Shown here in pieces: positions 11,768 to 23,394 of a stretch of DNA of 64,000 nt. The DNA is taken from contig CM060961.1 of the NCBI GenBank assembly GCA_030765045.1, forward strand, positions 32,522,805-32,586,804, given 5' to 3'. Below the pieces are notes generated by a model that did not search any database, was not told the DNA's origin, and saw nothing but the letters and a program-made list of their open reading frames with translations. Both the position numbers and the translations under genes were made by a program. The DNA is from Tenodera sinensis (Eukaryota; Arthropoda; Insecta; Mantodea; Mantidae). The first letter of the stretch is position 1. Every line of letters begins with the position of its first letter.

Positions 11768-12780
11768 TTAACCTCTTCAGCGATGGCCATTTAAACGTCC
11801 GCGAGCCGAGAACTGCTAGCATTTAAATTGTTAAATGCGCTTAGTATATACACAGCTGTATTTTGTGTAAATATTAAGTTATTTTAATGAAACAAAAACT
11901 GGTATAAAACTCGTTATTTGCAGTATAAATGTACGTCATCAGCAAAGTTGAGTTGTATTTACAAAACGTTGAAATGGCACAATTTAGTTTCACTGTGGTA
12001 AAAAGTCAACTTTGCTGTGTCGAACGCATCTAATATTAGTTCTCAGAAAGATACAGTAAAGGAACACCCATTGTATGTGTGGCTAATGCGTCAGCATACT
12101 GTGAAATAAATCGCTACTGCATGTGTGGCCTCTTGAGTCATCAGAATAGATCAACATTACAACTTTTGCTTACGCGAGTTTCATAACTGAGTAGAGTCCG
12201 TGTCTTTCTTTGTTGAAATACATACGTATTCTTTCCTGCTTGTAGCTGAAGGGAGAAGTGGTATAAAAAGGTGTTTTTGCACCAACTGGATATAACCATA
12301 TACAATTGTTTGGGGATTTGGACAGCTCTCTAAACCCACACAGGACAATGACCGACCTTGATTACCGACTATAAATAACTCGCAGCCTAATTGAACAATA
12401 CCACGTTGGGGGTTGAAAATCCAAAACCCCTGCACCCCTCAGACTTCAAGGAAAACATTATCCTAAAAGAATACCACCAACAGCAAAGAAGTCCCGCCCA
12501 TTTCGAAAGTGTTTCGTGTGCCGCAAGAAGGGAATTCGCGAATGTGGAGATGTACCTACCCTTGTGTTTTTATCCCTGTTTTGAGGTAAATCAGTGCAGA
12601 ACGAACATATTAAGGTAAGCCAGTAAAGTATATAGACCTTACTAAAATGTTTCATAAAGGGAAAATTATAATAAGTTGAGTTGGATAAGGGTTAAATGCT
12701 TAAACGCACAGGACGCCCATATCGCTCATCCGCCATTTTAAATTGACGTGATTTCACGTTGATATCCCTCAAGAGGTTAA
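11768..12780 (+). mobile_element. piggyBac-derived non-autonomous element, copy A
   Basis: Bounded by TTAA at 11768-11771 and 12777-12780, with inverted ends TTAACCTCTTCAGCGATGG and TTAACCTCTTGAGGGATAT (reverse complement of the right end). TTAA duplication is the hallmark of piggyBac. About 1.0 kb long. The right half keeps a piece of transposase C-terminus on the plus strand: RKCFVCRKKGIREC near 12500-12545, then a broken PLC..PCFEV. Most of the transposase gene is absent. It lies between host exons E1 and E2. Two more copies are at 24525 and 57503. Confidence 0.88.
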
Positions 12781-13512
12781 CTGCTCATCACCCACCTTGG
12801 TTCAAGTTGTCAGAAACAATTTCTTGTTTAAATCTTAGTTAACTCAAAATAATAATGTATTGAAACAAATTTCATAAAATTAATTTTTTGTAGTACATAA
12901 CTGAATGAAGTACAATGCACTCTAGCATTGTGAAGTGGAGGAAAGTATTCTCGCACGTTTAAACTTGATTTGTGCAGATCATTTACTGCGTGATTACCTA
13001 TTTGCTGAATAATTTACAAAAGACTACAACCCATTTGCACACGTTTAAATGCACATTGTGTAAAAGGATAAAAGGAAGATTGGGTCTGAAATGTTTCAAG
13101 AAAATCTCTAATACTCTGATCAAAAATAGAATGTGATTGATTGTTATTGTGATTTTTAATGTGATTTTTCATCCCAATGAGCTTACAGTTTTAACAAAGA
13201 AGGCAGCTATGTGGGCACTCCAAAAGAAAATTTGTAGTGTTATTTTCAGTTACCATGTTCAATTTTAGAACAGTTTGTCACTAATGTATTTATCTAAAAG
13301 AGTAATTGAACTTATGTATCCATATTTTAATTTGTATCATTATTTATCAATAAATAACGCATAGTTATGCAGAGAACTCTGCAAGGTTTACAGGGATTAT
13401 AAATTTATAAATTTGGGCCATTGGAATGACGCCATTTATGTAATCATATATGTCCCTTTTTATTAATTTGTTACAAAATACATTAACAGATCGTTCAACA
13501 ATTTTACAGAGA
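12781..13512. other. Intronic AT-rich sequence, nothing recognised
   Basis: About 730 bp between the piggyBac-derived copy and the MULE-like MITE. No repeat, domain or RNA gene recognised. Confidence 0.6.
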
Positions 13513-14268
13513 AAGCGTAACGGTTATTCTTTAGAAAAGGTCCCGCGAGCACTTGGCCAGAATTTTGGCTAAGTCCCACTCAGCTGTGTGGATGAGTTCT
13601 TACGAAAGTCGCCGAAGTTGCAGTGTTAATTCAGTGCTGCCAACAGCACTGTTTCTCCAGTAATTTGTTGCCAATCTTAAATTTGAATATTTTAGCGGAA
13701 CTCAGTAGTATGCTAGTAAACTTGTTAGAAGCAAGTTGTGAGAGTGCCATGAATCGCTTCATTAGCATAGTAGATTTAGTGCCTCTTTGTGTTATAATGA
13801 GGAAGGGGGGGGGGGGGGGGGGGAGCTTGTGGAGCTCCGTAAATGCATTTTTTCTTCACTTGAAAATAAAAGAAAATAAAACGAACCAGCATTTCGTGGA
13901 CCCAGTAACAAGGCAATAACGATAATGTGCACAATAATGCACACAACAATAATATGGAGTCGCGCTAGCGATATATCAGTTTGGGCAATAACGATAATGT
14001 AAACAATAATTGTATGGAGTCGTGCTGGCGGTATAGATTAGCCGACGCATGTGCGAGTGTTTCGTGTGTTGGCAACAAAAACTAGTGTGGTTGAAAAAGC
14101 AATGTTGGCAAATGTGAAAATCGTCTGCTAGTTACAGCTAGCTCATGCAGTGCAACCTAGTGGCGATTCTGCTAACGACTGTCGGCGCATGCGCAGTAAG
14201 TAGCTTCGGACTTAGAATTTGGCCGGCAAGTGCTACAGGACTCTTTCTAAAGAAGAGCGAAGCGTAAC
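13513..14268 (+). mobile_element. MULE-like MITE, copy 2, with 9-bp TSD
   Basis: AAGCGTAAC at 13513-13521 and 14260-14268 flanks 13522-14259 (738 bp). The ends are imperfect inverted repeats: GGTTATTCTTTAGAAA on the left and, read on the minus strand, CGCTCTTCTTTAGAAA on the right, with similarity (GTCC, AGCACTTG, GGCC) continuing for about 45 bp. A 9-bp TSD and long TIRs without a transposase suggest a Mutator-like MITE; other superfamilies with 8-10 bp TSDs are possible. It contains a 19-G run and repeats of CAATAACGATAATG. Confidence 0.72.
13805..13823. repeat. Poly-G run
   Basis: Nineteen consecutive G inside MITE copy 2. Its length is prone to sequencing error. Confidence 0.95.
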
Positions 14269-14579
14269 AACTAAAAACATGGTTTAAAACATGTCACTGT
14301 AAAATGATGCAAAGTAAAGATTTAACAGTTCTGATCCTGGAATTATTTTATCCAGGCTCTTGTAGTTCAATTCTCCTGTATTCCATCCAGGATTAATTTG
14401 GGTTCATAGATCTGAATCTTCTTTGCTTGGCCCATTTGTCTTCCTTTTGATGTCTAAAATTGTTGTCGTCTGCTTGGGTTAATAGTCAAATGTACATTGC
14501 TTGACCTAGTTTGTCAAAATGTGGCTCTATTGGTATTCTTGAGGGTCTTGCTGATCTTCGACTAGGTTGTTGGTGTTTT
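14269..14579. other. Short non-coding stretch
   Basis: About 300 bp between the MITE and the R1-like remnant. It may hold the 3' UTR of the minus-strand retrotransposon, but nothing specific is visible. Confidence 0.45.
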
Positions 14580-16690
14580 ATTACATCTTGTAGTCATATT
14601 TTTTGGACCATTGAGATAGCAGTTTGCTTACAGCATCTGTCATTTTGCACAGAATTTTAAGGTCTGATAGATTCCTCAGAATATCCGAAACTGCTTTTCC
14701 TTCCATCTTAGAGCTCGCTTCTGCTATCAGGTCTTTATATTTAATGCATTTAATATCCACAGTATTACGATCTTTGCATATATCTGTAGATTTTCTGCAG
14801 ATATGTGTTGAATGGTCTAGGCTCCTGATGAAATGTAACAAACCCTGTGTGGGATGCAAGTTCTTGAGTTTTAATCTATCTTTCACATTAGGGAATATAT
14901 TATATGTTCTCCTGCCAATAGTCTCTTCATCCCATGATGATTGCCATTCTGCTAGCAGAGCTTCCCTTATCTCCCTTTTATTACGACATTGTCGACCTGT
15001 TATTGATTCTACTTTTGTTATATTGTTTTCTTAACCAGTATACTGTTGCTGTCTTCCGGACAGTTAAATCATTCGGCCAGATTCCCATTGTCACTAACAA
15101 GGCCATCGTTGGTGTAGTGCCTGCTGCGCCTGTTAATCTCAATAGGACTTTGCACTGGAAACTTCTAAGGGAAATCGCTGCTGTGTTTTCTTTTGGCTCG
15201 TGTGCCCATATTTCTGTCCAATAGTTGATACTAGCAAGGATGCTGTCATGGTAAATTTTAATGGCATGAATATTTATCCAAAACCTGTTGCTTCCTATGT
15301 TGTCAAGTTTCATCATATTTTTGGATTTTTGCTTTATGTAATCCATGTGTACATTGAAAGATTTTTTTTCATCTAGCTGAATCCCAAGGTACTTTGTCTC
15401 CAAGCTACGTTTGGTATTATCACTTCCCAGTTTGATAGTGGGATCACGTTTTAGTTGACCTTTGAAGAGAACATATGTACACTTTTGTGGTGCCAAATTA
15501 AGTTTAATGCTGGTGCACCAGTTATGTATAAACTGTGTGGTACTGCTTCCTTTTATTTCTAATTCTTTTGTACGTCACCCTTCAATTAAAATTAGAAGAT
15601 CCTCAGCATATCCTATATGTTCCAAAATACCTGTATTGTTGTCAAGTGATCGTAACAATGGCTCTAAGCCTACATATATCCCAGAATCCTGGGCCAAATG
15701 TCAAGCCTTCTGGACACCCTTTCTTAATATGCTTCGAAACAATTTGATTGTGCCACGAATATGTACAGTTCTACCTTTGCAATAATCCTTAAGGATTGTA
15801 TAGAGCCAATTGGGATATTTGTTTCTCCTAAGTTCAAAGAGAGTCGGCCAGCAAAGATTGTCAAAAGCACCAGAAATATTAAAGAAAATGGCGATGATGT
15901 ATTTCTTCGTAGACTTTTTCACCCCATCCAGTGCTGCAATGATCTTCCGTGGATCTGCCTTTTCTGAATCGAAATTGCTTGTCACTCATACCTATCATCA
16001 TCCTAAATTACTTGATTCTCTTGCACAGTAATTTCTCGAAAAGGTTCCCCAATACATTAATAAGGCATATTGTTCTATAGGATTTTGCCTCTGTAGGGTG
16101 TTTATTGACTCCTTTACATAGGATGACCTATTCAACTTTTTTCCATGGATTAATGAATTTTCCTTTCTATAGACATTCATTTATTAGTGGGTGAAGCTAT
16201 GGTGTTATCTCATTCAGGACTTCAGCTGTTATACCATATGGACCAGGTGCCTTCTCAGTTTTAAGAACACTGATGGCATCATACTAAATTTCTGTCTCAT
16301 CAAATGGAGGAACAACACCATCTGTTGGAATATAATTTTAAGATTGTTGTCTCAGCTGAAAATGATCCCTATTACTAGCTTTGGGCTCATCATCTGGTAA
16401 AAGCGTGTTCATTAATACTGTTATAGATTCCTCCCATGAGGTGGTCATTTCACCAGCACTATTTCGTGTACTTGACACAATGTTTGGCACTTTAATTTAC
16501 TCAGTTGCTAGTTTGCATTCCCAAACATTGCTCGATAAATGTTCTACAAATTTTTGCCATTGCATTTTCTTTAAATGCATTTTACAATCATGTTTACTCT
16601 GTAAGTATTGAGTCAGATTAGTTTGTTTTTCAGCAGGTGTAATGGAATGCTGGTAAATTTGTTGCAACTTCCTTGTTGCGGCCATTTATC
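14580..16690 (-). mobile_element. R1-like non-LTR retrotransposon remnant (RT)
   Basis: Minus-strand RT pieces in several frames, in order from 16690 down: QKFVEHLSSNVWECK (16560-16500), FDETEI and AISVLKTEKAPGPYGI (near 16270), then FFNISGAFDNLCWPTL (motif A, 15890-15840) with YCKGRTVHIRG, and KYLGIQLDEKKSFNVH with ...LLRLTGAAGTTPTMAL (15400-15110). The GAFDN and KAPGPYGI blocks are typical of the R1/TRAS group. At least four frameshifts or stops occur, and the endonuclease and gag parts are absent. Bases 14886-14581 encode a weak C-terminal remainder without an obvious zinc knuckle. Confidence 0.8.
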
Positions 16691-16714
16691 ACTACTAACA
16701 AGCCGCACATGAAA

Positions 16715-17700
16715 CATGTATAAAAATCTTACCTTTAGAAAATTCTGGAAATGTCCCTCCTCTGCTATACAGGCATATAGGGAAAACACATTCTGGTTCA
16801 CACGATTAAGTTGGGCCACTGTAATGTCTCTGATTTCACTTCTAATATTTTGTTTTAGTTCTTCCAATGTGTGAGGATTTTTCTCGTAAACTTTGTCTTT
16901 CAGGTTACCTCACAAGTAAAAATCACATACTGTTAGATCAGGGAAGCGAGAGGGCCATACACCAGCACTAATCACTCTATCTTCAAACACTTCCCTAATT
17001 TTATCCATGGACTCCTCGGCTGTATGAGCAGTAGCAGAATCTTGTTGAAACCACCCATATGATTTCTCTTCTTCTGTCAGTTCACAAAAAAAGGGGTCAA
17101 AATGTCATTTCGGTACCTCTCTTTATTTACAGTCTGGTCGTAAAATATTGGACCAATTATACATCTAGCGCTAATACCAAACTCCAACTTTCTGATCATA
17201 ATGAGGGATTTCTTGAATGCGATGTGGATTCTGAGATGCCCAATACCGACTGTAAGTGTTTGCACGACCATTTAGATGAAACCACGCCTCATCTGAAAAG
17301 AAGAGAAGCTGTGGATCAATTAAACCATCGTTCACTGATAAAAGAAACATTCACAATAACACATTCACGCCATGTGATTGCCTTGTTTTATGCATTGGAC
17401 ATGTGTTCACTTATAAGGTTTCAGTTTTAATAATTTTGTTGCTAGTGTACATTCAAGACTTGCACCTATTTCATCAAGTTTTTCTTCTGTTAAAACTGTA
17501 CGTTTACGCTTGGGCTTTTTGCCTGCCACAGAACCAGTGCTTTCGAATTTGTTCACAATGTTGTAAATTCCACGTCTAGATGGAGGGACTTCAGCAAGGA
17601 ACTTCTAAATGTACCCTAGGTGAACACGATGTGCAGATTCATATTTATAATAAGTTTTACAAATAAAAGTACGCTGCACCAAGGTCAGTCGCCTGCCCAT
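16715..17700 (-). pseudogene. Tc1/mariner-type transposase remnant
   Basis: Read on the minus strand from an ATG at 17700-17698 (MGRRLTLVQRTFICKTYY). Then a helix-turn-helix and linker region (GIYNIVNKFESTG, KPKRKRTVLTEEKLDEIG), SDEAWFHLNG (first catalytic Asp, near 17290), ARCIIGPIFYDQTVN, FQQDSATAHTAEE (second Asp, near 17045), PDLTVCDFYLWGNLKD (third acidic residue, near 16920) and HTLEELKQNIRSEI. These define the DDE/D domain of the IS630-Tc1-mariner superfamily, a cut-and-paste enzyme. Several stops and frame changes make it non-functional. Terminal repeats were not identified. Confidence 0.85.
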
Positions 17701-18044
17701 GGAGACGAACCGTCACAAACTGAGTGCGTGTATACAGGGAGAAGTGGAGGAAGCATAGTGGTGGAAAGGAGGAGCATGCTTTCGCGGGGAATTTTTGTTG
17801 CTGCAGACGCGACTGCGGCAACTTAAAACTCGCACAGGCAAAAGGCCGTACAGTGGTGAAGAACTGATTCGAAAGCCCTGCAAATAGGTGAAACTGCTCA
17901 GCATATTGAACAAACGTTATATACTTGAAAATATTATCTTTCCACAAGGAAAGATCTTTAATGATTTGAAATTTTAAAGTAATATGATACTGAAATAATT
18001 CATGTAAGAAGCTAATTATTTCAATTTATGTTTTATGTTATCAG
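17701..18044. other. Non-coding flank, probable end of the Tc1/mariner remnant
   Basis: Contains GC-richer sequence (17700-17890) just upstream of the transposase start. It ends in the polypyrimidine acceptor TTATCAG of exon E2. No gene recognised. Confidence 0.5.
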
Positions 18045-18123
18045 GCCTACATTAGTTTCTACCATTCTTCATTTGGTCCAAATTTTTGGTATGAAGAAGA
18101 TGGAATAGAGAAACACTTCAGGG
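18045..18123 (+). CDS. Host exon E2 (phase 0 to 1)
   Basis: Acceptor TTATCAG ends at 18044; donor G|GTAAGTG at 18123/18124. Seventy-nine bases encode AYISFYHSSFGPNFWYEEDG and IEKHFR plus one base. E1 ends in phase 0 and E2 begins in phase 0; its single leftover G pairs with AA at the start of E3 to give Glu. No family recognised; it is rich in aromatic residues. Confidence 0.78.
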
Positions 18124-19203
18124 GTAAGTGTGACATCAATATTATTGTGGAAGTAATCTTAGTGATAGCTATTAAGTAAACACCAAATCTTGTTTGGTCG
18201 ACTAACAAAATATGAGAGCTAGACTAAATGAATGTGGAACTATTGTAATTACAGCACATTAAATAAGTCGTACCTGCAATTTGATGTTATTGGCATATCT
18301 TATGAAAACACTTTTGTTCATTTTCCCAGATGCTTTGGTTTGTCTTTTTGTTATTTTCATTCAGCATAGTTAAAAATATTTAACCCTAACATACACATGC
18401 ACCTACTTGTAAGGATATTGAATATATATAACTGAATTCTGTGTTTGGGAATACCACAATGAAACTGACACTTCACAAACTAAACAGTGGATGCAAAACG
18501 AGTAATATGAAGTACCAGGTAATGACTCACCGATTTACAGGCAACACAATAGCGTACTATTAGCATCAGGTAGAGATTCCTGGAAAAGGACTCAGCTGCC
18601 ATGCTAAATAGAAAAACACGTGGTGTTCAATTTTACTTTTAGCAACCCTTGTCTGCATCTTTCATTGGCAAGGAAATGGCTTGGAAACAGCTTGGCTCTA
18701 ATTGGTGTCATCATCAGCTGCTATGAGACCAGAGTGATGTATTAACTCCCACCTTCCTCCCTGCTTCAGTTTTCCAAGCAGATTAGCGCTTCGCCAGCAA
18801 ATGTCAATCACCAACTAGAGTGCAGCAGCTATATGCTGTGGGTAAATGTGTAATGGAAGTTTATCTAGGTTGCAAATAGGTTAATACAACAACTTTTTAA
18901 AGAATAGTTACTTTGTGGTCTGGTAGTTAGCTGGCCAACTTCCAAATCCAGTTGATTCAACTTACAGCTGGTGGATGGGAAGTTTTCTCTGATATAGATT
19001 ACGCCCCATCCCCTCTATCCGATATGTACTACCGTCCAACTTTTTGATCCAAAGCATTGTATACAGCAAAAGTGGACCTTGAGACATAGTGGGATACAAT
19101 TTTGTTGCACACAATTTCTATCTTATTTTTTTGCATCCAACCTGTTTGTATACAATGTGATTTAGTTGCATCTAATTTTTTTTACCCAATAACTTGAAAA
19201 TAG
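18124..19203. other. Intron sequence, nothing recognised
   Basis: About 1.1 kb. A short GC-richer stretch near 18540-18800 shows no motif. It leads into the 8-bp target site of the hAT copy. Confidence 0.6.
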
Positions 19204-19546
19204 CTAATCAGTAGGGCTCGGAAGTTCATGCCCTAAAAAGCACTGAAATATGCATGCAAATATGCTCTTAAAAACTTTAAAATATGCCAAGAAATATGCA
19301 CTATTGAATTAAAACAATGCCCCTTTGCAGTAGACAAGGCCAGTTAGTATAAATAATAGTTACCTTATTCCTTAGGGGCTGAAGCAGAAGTGGTCCTACC
19401 GCTAGTATTAACTGCTAAATTGCAGTTCACAACCAACACTTTGCACAAATTCTCAACTGTAAAACATTGTCTGTTGTCTCGCAAAACACTTTTGTAACGT
19501 GAAAAACTTCTCTCCACGTCACAAGATGTTATCGGGGCATATTTAA

Positions 19547-21130
19547 ATGATGTTAACTACCTCACAGAGAGAGTCAAGTGTCTTGGTGGGGCAGATGGTT
19601 TTCTTTCAAGGATGTCTCGAATATCGCACATCTGTTTATAACCAGAATTTTCTGAAATTACATAATACACTTACTCTTTCACTTTCTGTCCTATACTACC
19701 AGGAACCGAACTTAGATCACATATTGTCTTTTTCAAACTCAGTGAGTGATTCATGCAAAGGAGATCCTACAGCTTCCAATGCTGTTATGACTGTTGGTAA
19801 GATAGAAAAATGGGCAGATCCTCTTTTAACCCAGTGCCTGACAGAATATTTTGCAGTTTCTATTGATGAAGCATCTTTTGAGTCCAATCAATTAGCAACT
19901 TCTTTGACTATTTCTATGTGCTCAGCATAATATAAAACTGCATCTACCCTATTCCCCATCGAGTTAACACTGGTGCAGGAGGAAGTCGGATATTAGGTGC
20001 TGTTGATCTAAAGAACTTAACTCTTTTAGGAGATTTAACAAAAATTCTCTTTGTACAGGATACAAATCTATCTACCAATGGGAAAGAATCACTTATTGTC
20101 TCAGAAATGCGATGAAGAGCGTGTGCCAAACAAGTTATATGAATTATGTTAGGAAAAATACCTTTCAGAGTTTGTCCTGGTTTTACCATATAAGGACCTG
20201 CATCAGTAACAAATAGAAGTACCCGGTCGTATTTGATTCCACATGGCCTTAGTAATTTCAAAGAGTCCATCACAAACTGTGTCACAGTTACATTGTCAGC
20301 GGCCGATAATTCGCACACATTAAGAAGATAAGGTACAGTCTTTTGTTCATTATTTAAAGCACCCACGAATATATTAGCAATACAACAGCGCTCAGAATCA
20401 TGGGTTTGATCAACAGACAACCACGCAAACTGATCCGCTAATTAATTTTGTATATTTGACAATACGTAATTGTAACAATGTCCTACATAAGTTTTGCGCA
20501 GTGTACTTTCTTCAGGCACATGTTGTCGAGTGTACTTGGCAATAAAGTTTTTAAATGTCGGATTATTAATTTTGAACAAGGGAATAGCAGCAGCTAAAAA
20601 TGCTTGGCATAAGTCATAAGAAAATTCAGTAACCCTACTTCCTAAACACTCTACTAGCTTAAATATGGTAAAATTGAAGCTATTAACAGTGAAGCAACAA
20701 GATTCTAAAGTAAGAATAAATTAGAAACTAAAAACTTCACTTATCTTATTGTTTTGGTGCTGACCCTGGGGTTTCAAGCTATGTCCAGCTCATTCTCAAA
20801 GCTTTGAGAATGAGCTGGACATAGCTTGAAACCCCAGGGTCAGCACCAAAACAATAAGATAAGTGAAGTTTTTAGTTTCTAATTTGTTCTTACTTTAGAC
20901 TCTACTAGCTGTTTTTAAAGAGGTTCTCTGTTTGCGAGTTTTCTGATTAAATTCTCCTTATGTTTTGCTGTGTTCATGTGCTGAACTATTTGAAATCTTT
21001 TCTCACTCCCTACATTTTTCTCACATGCTCCAGTATAGAGTACCCTATTATCTGTAGATATTAAATCACCCGAAAACTCTTTCTGTAAACTAGTTAATCT
21101 AGCACTCGAAGTTGGTTTTGTTTTCGGCAT
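19547..21130 (-). pseudogene. hAT transposase, CGGBP1-like type, copy 1
   Basis: Starts at 21130 with MPKTKPTSSARLTSLQKEF, followed by a BED-like finger (GACEKNVGSEKRFQIVQHMN then KH). Downstream come YLLNVCELSAADN, LLFVTDAGPYM (catalytic-type Asp), THITCLAHALHRISETI (the conserved C..H of hAT) and PPAPVLTRWGIG (the TRW block). The C-terminal region toward 19547 is out of frame. The organisation matches hAT transposases related to the source of CGGBP1. It is broken by the hairpin insertion and by frameshifts near 19940 and 20440, so inactive. Confidence 0.85.
20660..20898 (-). mobile_element. Hairpin element, copy b: 194-bp near-perfect palindrome plus tail, 12-bp TSD
   Basis: ACTCTACTAGCT at 20648-20659 and 20899-20910 flanks it. 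The empty target, minus strand, is preserved in the related hAT copy at 57202-57222 (AGCTAGTAGAGTGTTTAGG). Bases 20705-20898 form a palindrome centred at 20801/20802 (CAAAG|CTTTG) with one mismatched pair (20715 region). The remaining bases 20660-20704 are the family tail in reverse (AATTGAAGCTATTAACAGTG, AAGCAACAAGATT). No ORF and no RNA polymerase III boxes seen. Confidence 0.88.
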
Positions 21131-21798
21131 TTGAAGAGTGCTTTAACATTTTGTACGCCTAATTTAATTTGGTGGGAACCAGTTCACAACACTGTTACGT
21201 TTGAAGACCATGGCACAACTATTGGAGAGCAGGGAAGCGTTGTGATAATCGTGCTGCTCAAAATGTTGACCTGCACTTTATCTTTGTTAATATAAGCCTC
21301 TCAGATAACACACCGATTATTCTCTACGCACATACATACATAATGAAGGGATGGAAACGGGGTTCACTGCATGACAACATGACTCACCTCGCGAGTTGCA
21401 TCAAAATGTGCAATACTACCAATGTGAAAAGTATTATACATGTGGAAAAAATAATAAAAACCATAAAAATCATTAAAATATGCAATATAGGGGCTATAAT
21501 ATTGAAAGCTTCGTGAGTTGCATCATCATGCGCAATACTACCAATATGAAAAATATTATCCAGATGGGAAAAAATAATAAAAAACCATAAAAATCATTAA
21601 AATATGCTATATAGGAGCTATAGTATTGAAATAATATGCATTTATCAAAATTCAAGAAAATATGCAGTTATATGCATCATAAAATTATGTCCAAATAACT
21701 GAAAATTCCATAATTCGTGCACATAATGTAAAAGCATACGTTTTTAACTCCTATGAAAAAACATGCAAATGCATGAACTTCCTAGCCCTACTAATCAG

Positions 21799-22376
21799 TG
21801 TCAATAACATAACAATATGGCGGACTGCGCAGGCAACATGTCAATTGTTTTGTATGCAAGGCTCGTGGATCTTTTAATGTGATGCATATTTTAATAAAAC
21901 ATTTAATTTTTTCTGGAAGATTCATGAATAATTTTTCGTGATCATTAACATATATTACTGAGGTGGTCATTACATAGCTATATTTTATAAGTAAAAGAAA
22001 TCCACTTAGCAGTGTGTTTAAATTTTATGTTATGAAATGAGTTCAAATCTCCTATCCATGCATACTAAGATTAAAACTGTTACAATTGTTCCGTAACTCT
22101 TTCGCGCTGTAATAGTTTGTCTCATATTTGTGTTCTGGTGTGTAATTTTTCTGTCTACACAATGCAAAAGGTTGAGAAATAAATCTTGGCCAATTTGTAG
22201 AAAATTGTGATCATATTCCAGTTCCTCTAACCTCAATTGGTTTCGTAGTAGACCCAATATACTTCGACTTGTGCCCTGTTCTCTTCTTTGTAACCATGAC
22301 CATATCCACCAACATCTTTATACATCTTTTCCTCCTATTAAGACTTGTGGAAATATATCCCAAACCTATACTTAAT
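21799..22376. other. Intron sequence between two hAT elements
   Basis: About 580 bp, AT-rich; no gene or repeat recognised. It ends at the ATAGCAAT target site of the next hAT. Confidence 0.6.
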
Positions 22377-22556
22377 ATAGCAATTAGAGGTCTGCACGGG
22401 CCGACTTTCTTAGGCCCGGCCCGGCACGAACCAAGCCCAGGCCCGGCCCGAGCCCGAGAATAGTCTATAGGCCAGGGCCCAGGCCCGGCCCGAGCCCGAC
22501 CCAAGCCCGATTGTGCAATTTTCTGTTAAACAAAATTATCCTGCAGTTATTGACAA

Positions 22557-22975
<419 letters not shown>

Positions 22976-23040
22976 TAAAATCCAATTTTCGTCCAAATAC
23001 TTACGCTAGCGAATGTTGGGTACCTGCATAAATAACACTA

Positions 23041-23182
23041 GTACATTAATATTGTTTTGAGATCATGATGTCTCGTTAAAGCCTTAAAAATAACCTTTTT
23101 TCCAAGTTTGAAGAAAAGGTTATTGGTGTGTTTCTAAGGGTTTATCGGGGCAATATACAATTATAAAACAATATTAATGTAC
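23041..23182. mobile_element. 142-bp foldback element inside hAT family 2
   Basis: The ends GTACATTAATATTGTTTT and AAAACAATATTAATGTAC are perfect 18-bp inverted repeats. An inner inverted pair (AATAACCTTTT and AAAAGGTTATT) brackets the centre near 23108. No coding potential. A small MITE or a structured RNA locus are the alternatives. Confidence 0.6.
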
Positions 23183-23394
23183 TCAATCTGTTGTAAGCTA
23201 TCCGCAATTGGCCATAGTAGAAATTAGGAGGTGGGAAGTTTAGGCATCATAAATCATTAAAATAGGCAGGCAAAAAGACATTATAAGCAGAAAAAAGGAA
23301 TTATAAATACTAAAACAGGCAATAAGAGAAACCCAAACCCAATAATACAGTACACTATTCAATAACTGATTGTCATATTTTAAAGAACTTCAAT

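Larger units (their letters stand above)
19204..21798 (-). mobile_element. hAT element (family 1), copy 1, with 8-bp TSD
   Basis: CTAATCAG at 19204-19211 and 21791-21798 flanks 19212-21790 (2579 bp). The TIR begins TAGGGCTCGGAAGTTCATGC on the left and TAGGGCTAGGAAGTTCATGC on the right (minus-strand reading). The transposase gene runs on the minus strand. Subterminal blocks of about 115 bp (near 21398-21512 and 21513-21640) are repeated in tandem. A hairpin element interrupts the gene at 20660-20898. Confidence 0.93.

Noticed and set aside
19547..19930. 127-codon plus-strand frame in hAT copy 1
   Set aside because: Antisense shadow of the transposase C-terminal region, as shown by the plus-strand copy at 29215-29510.
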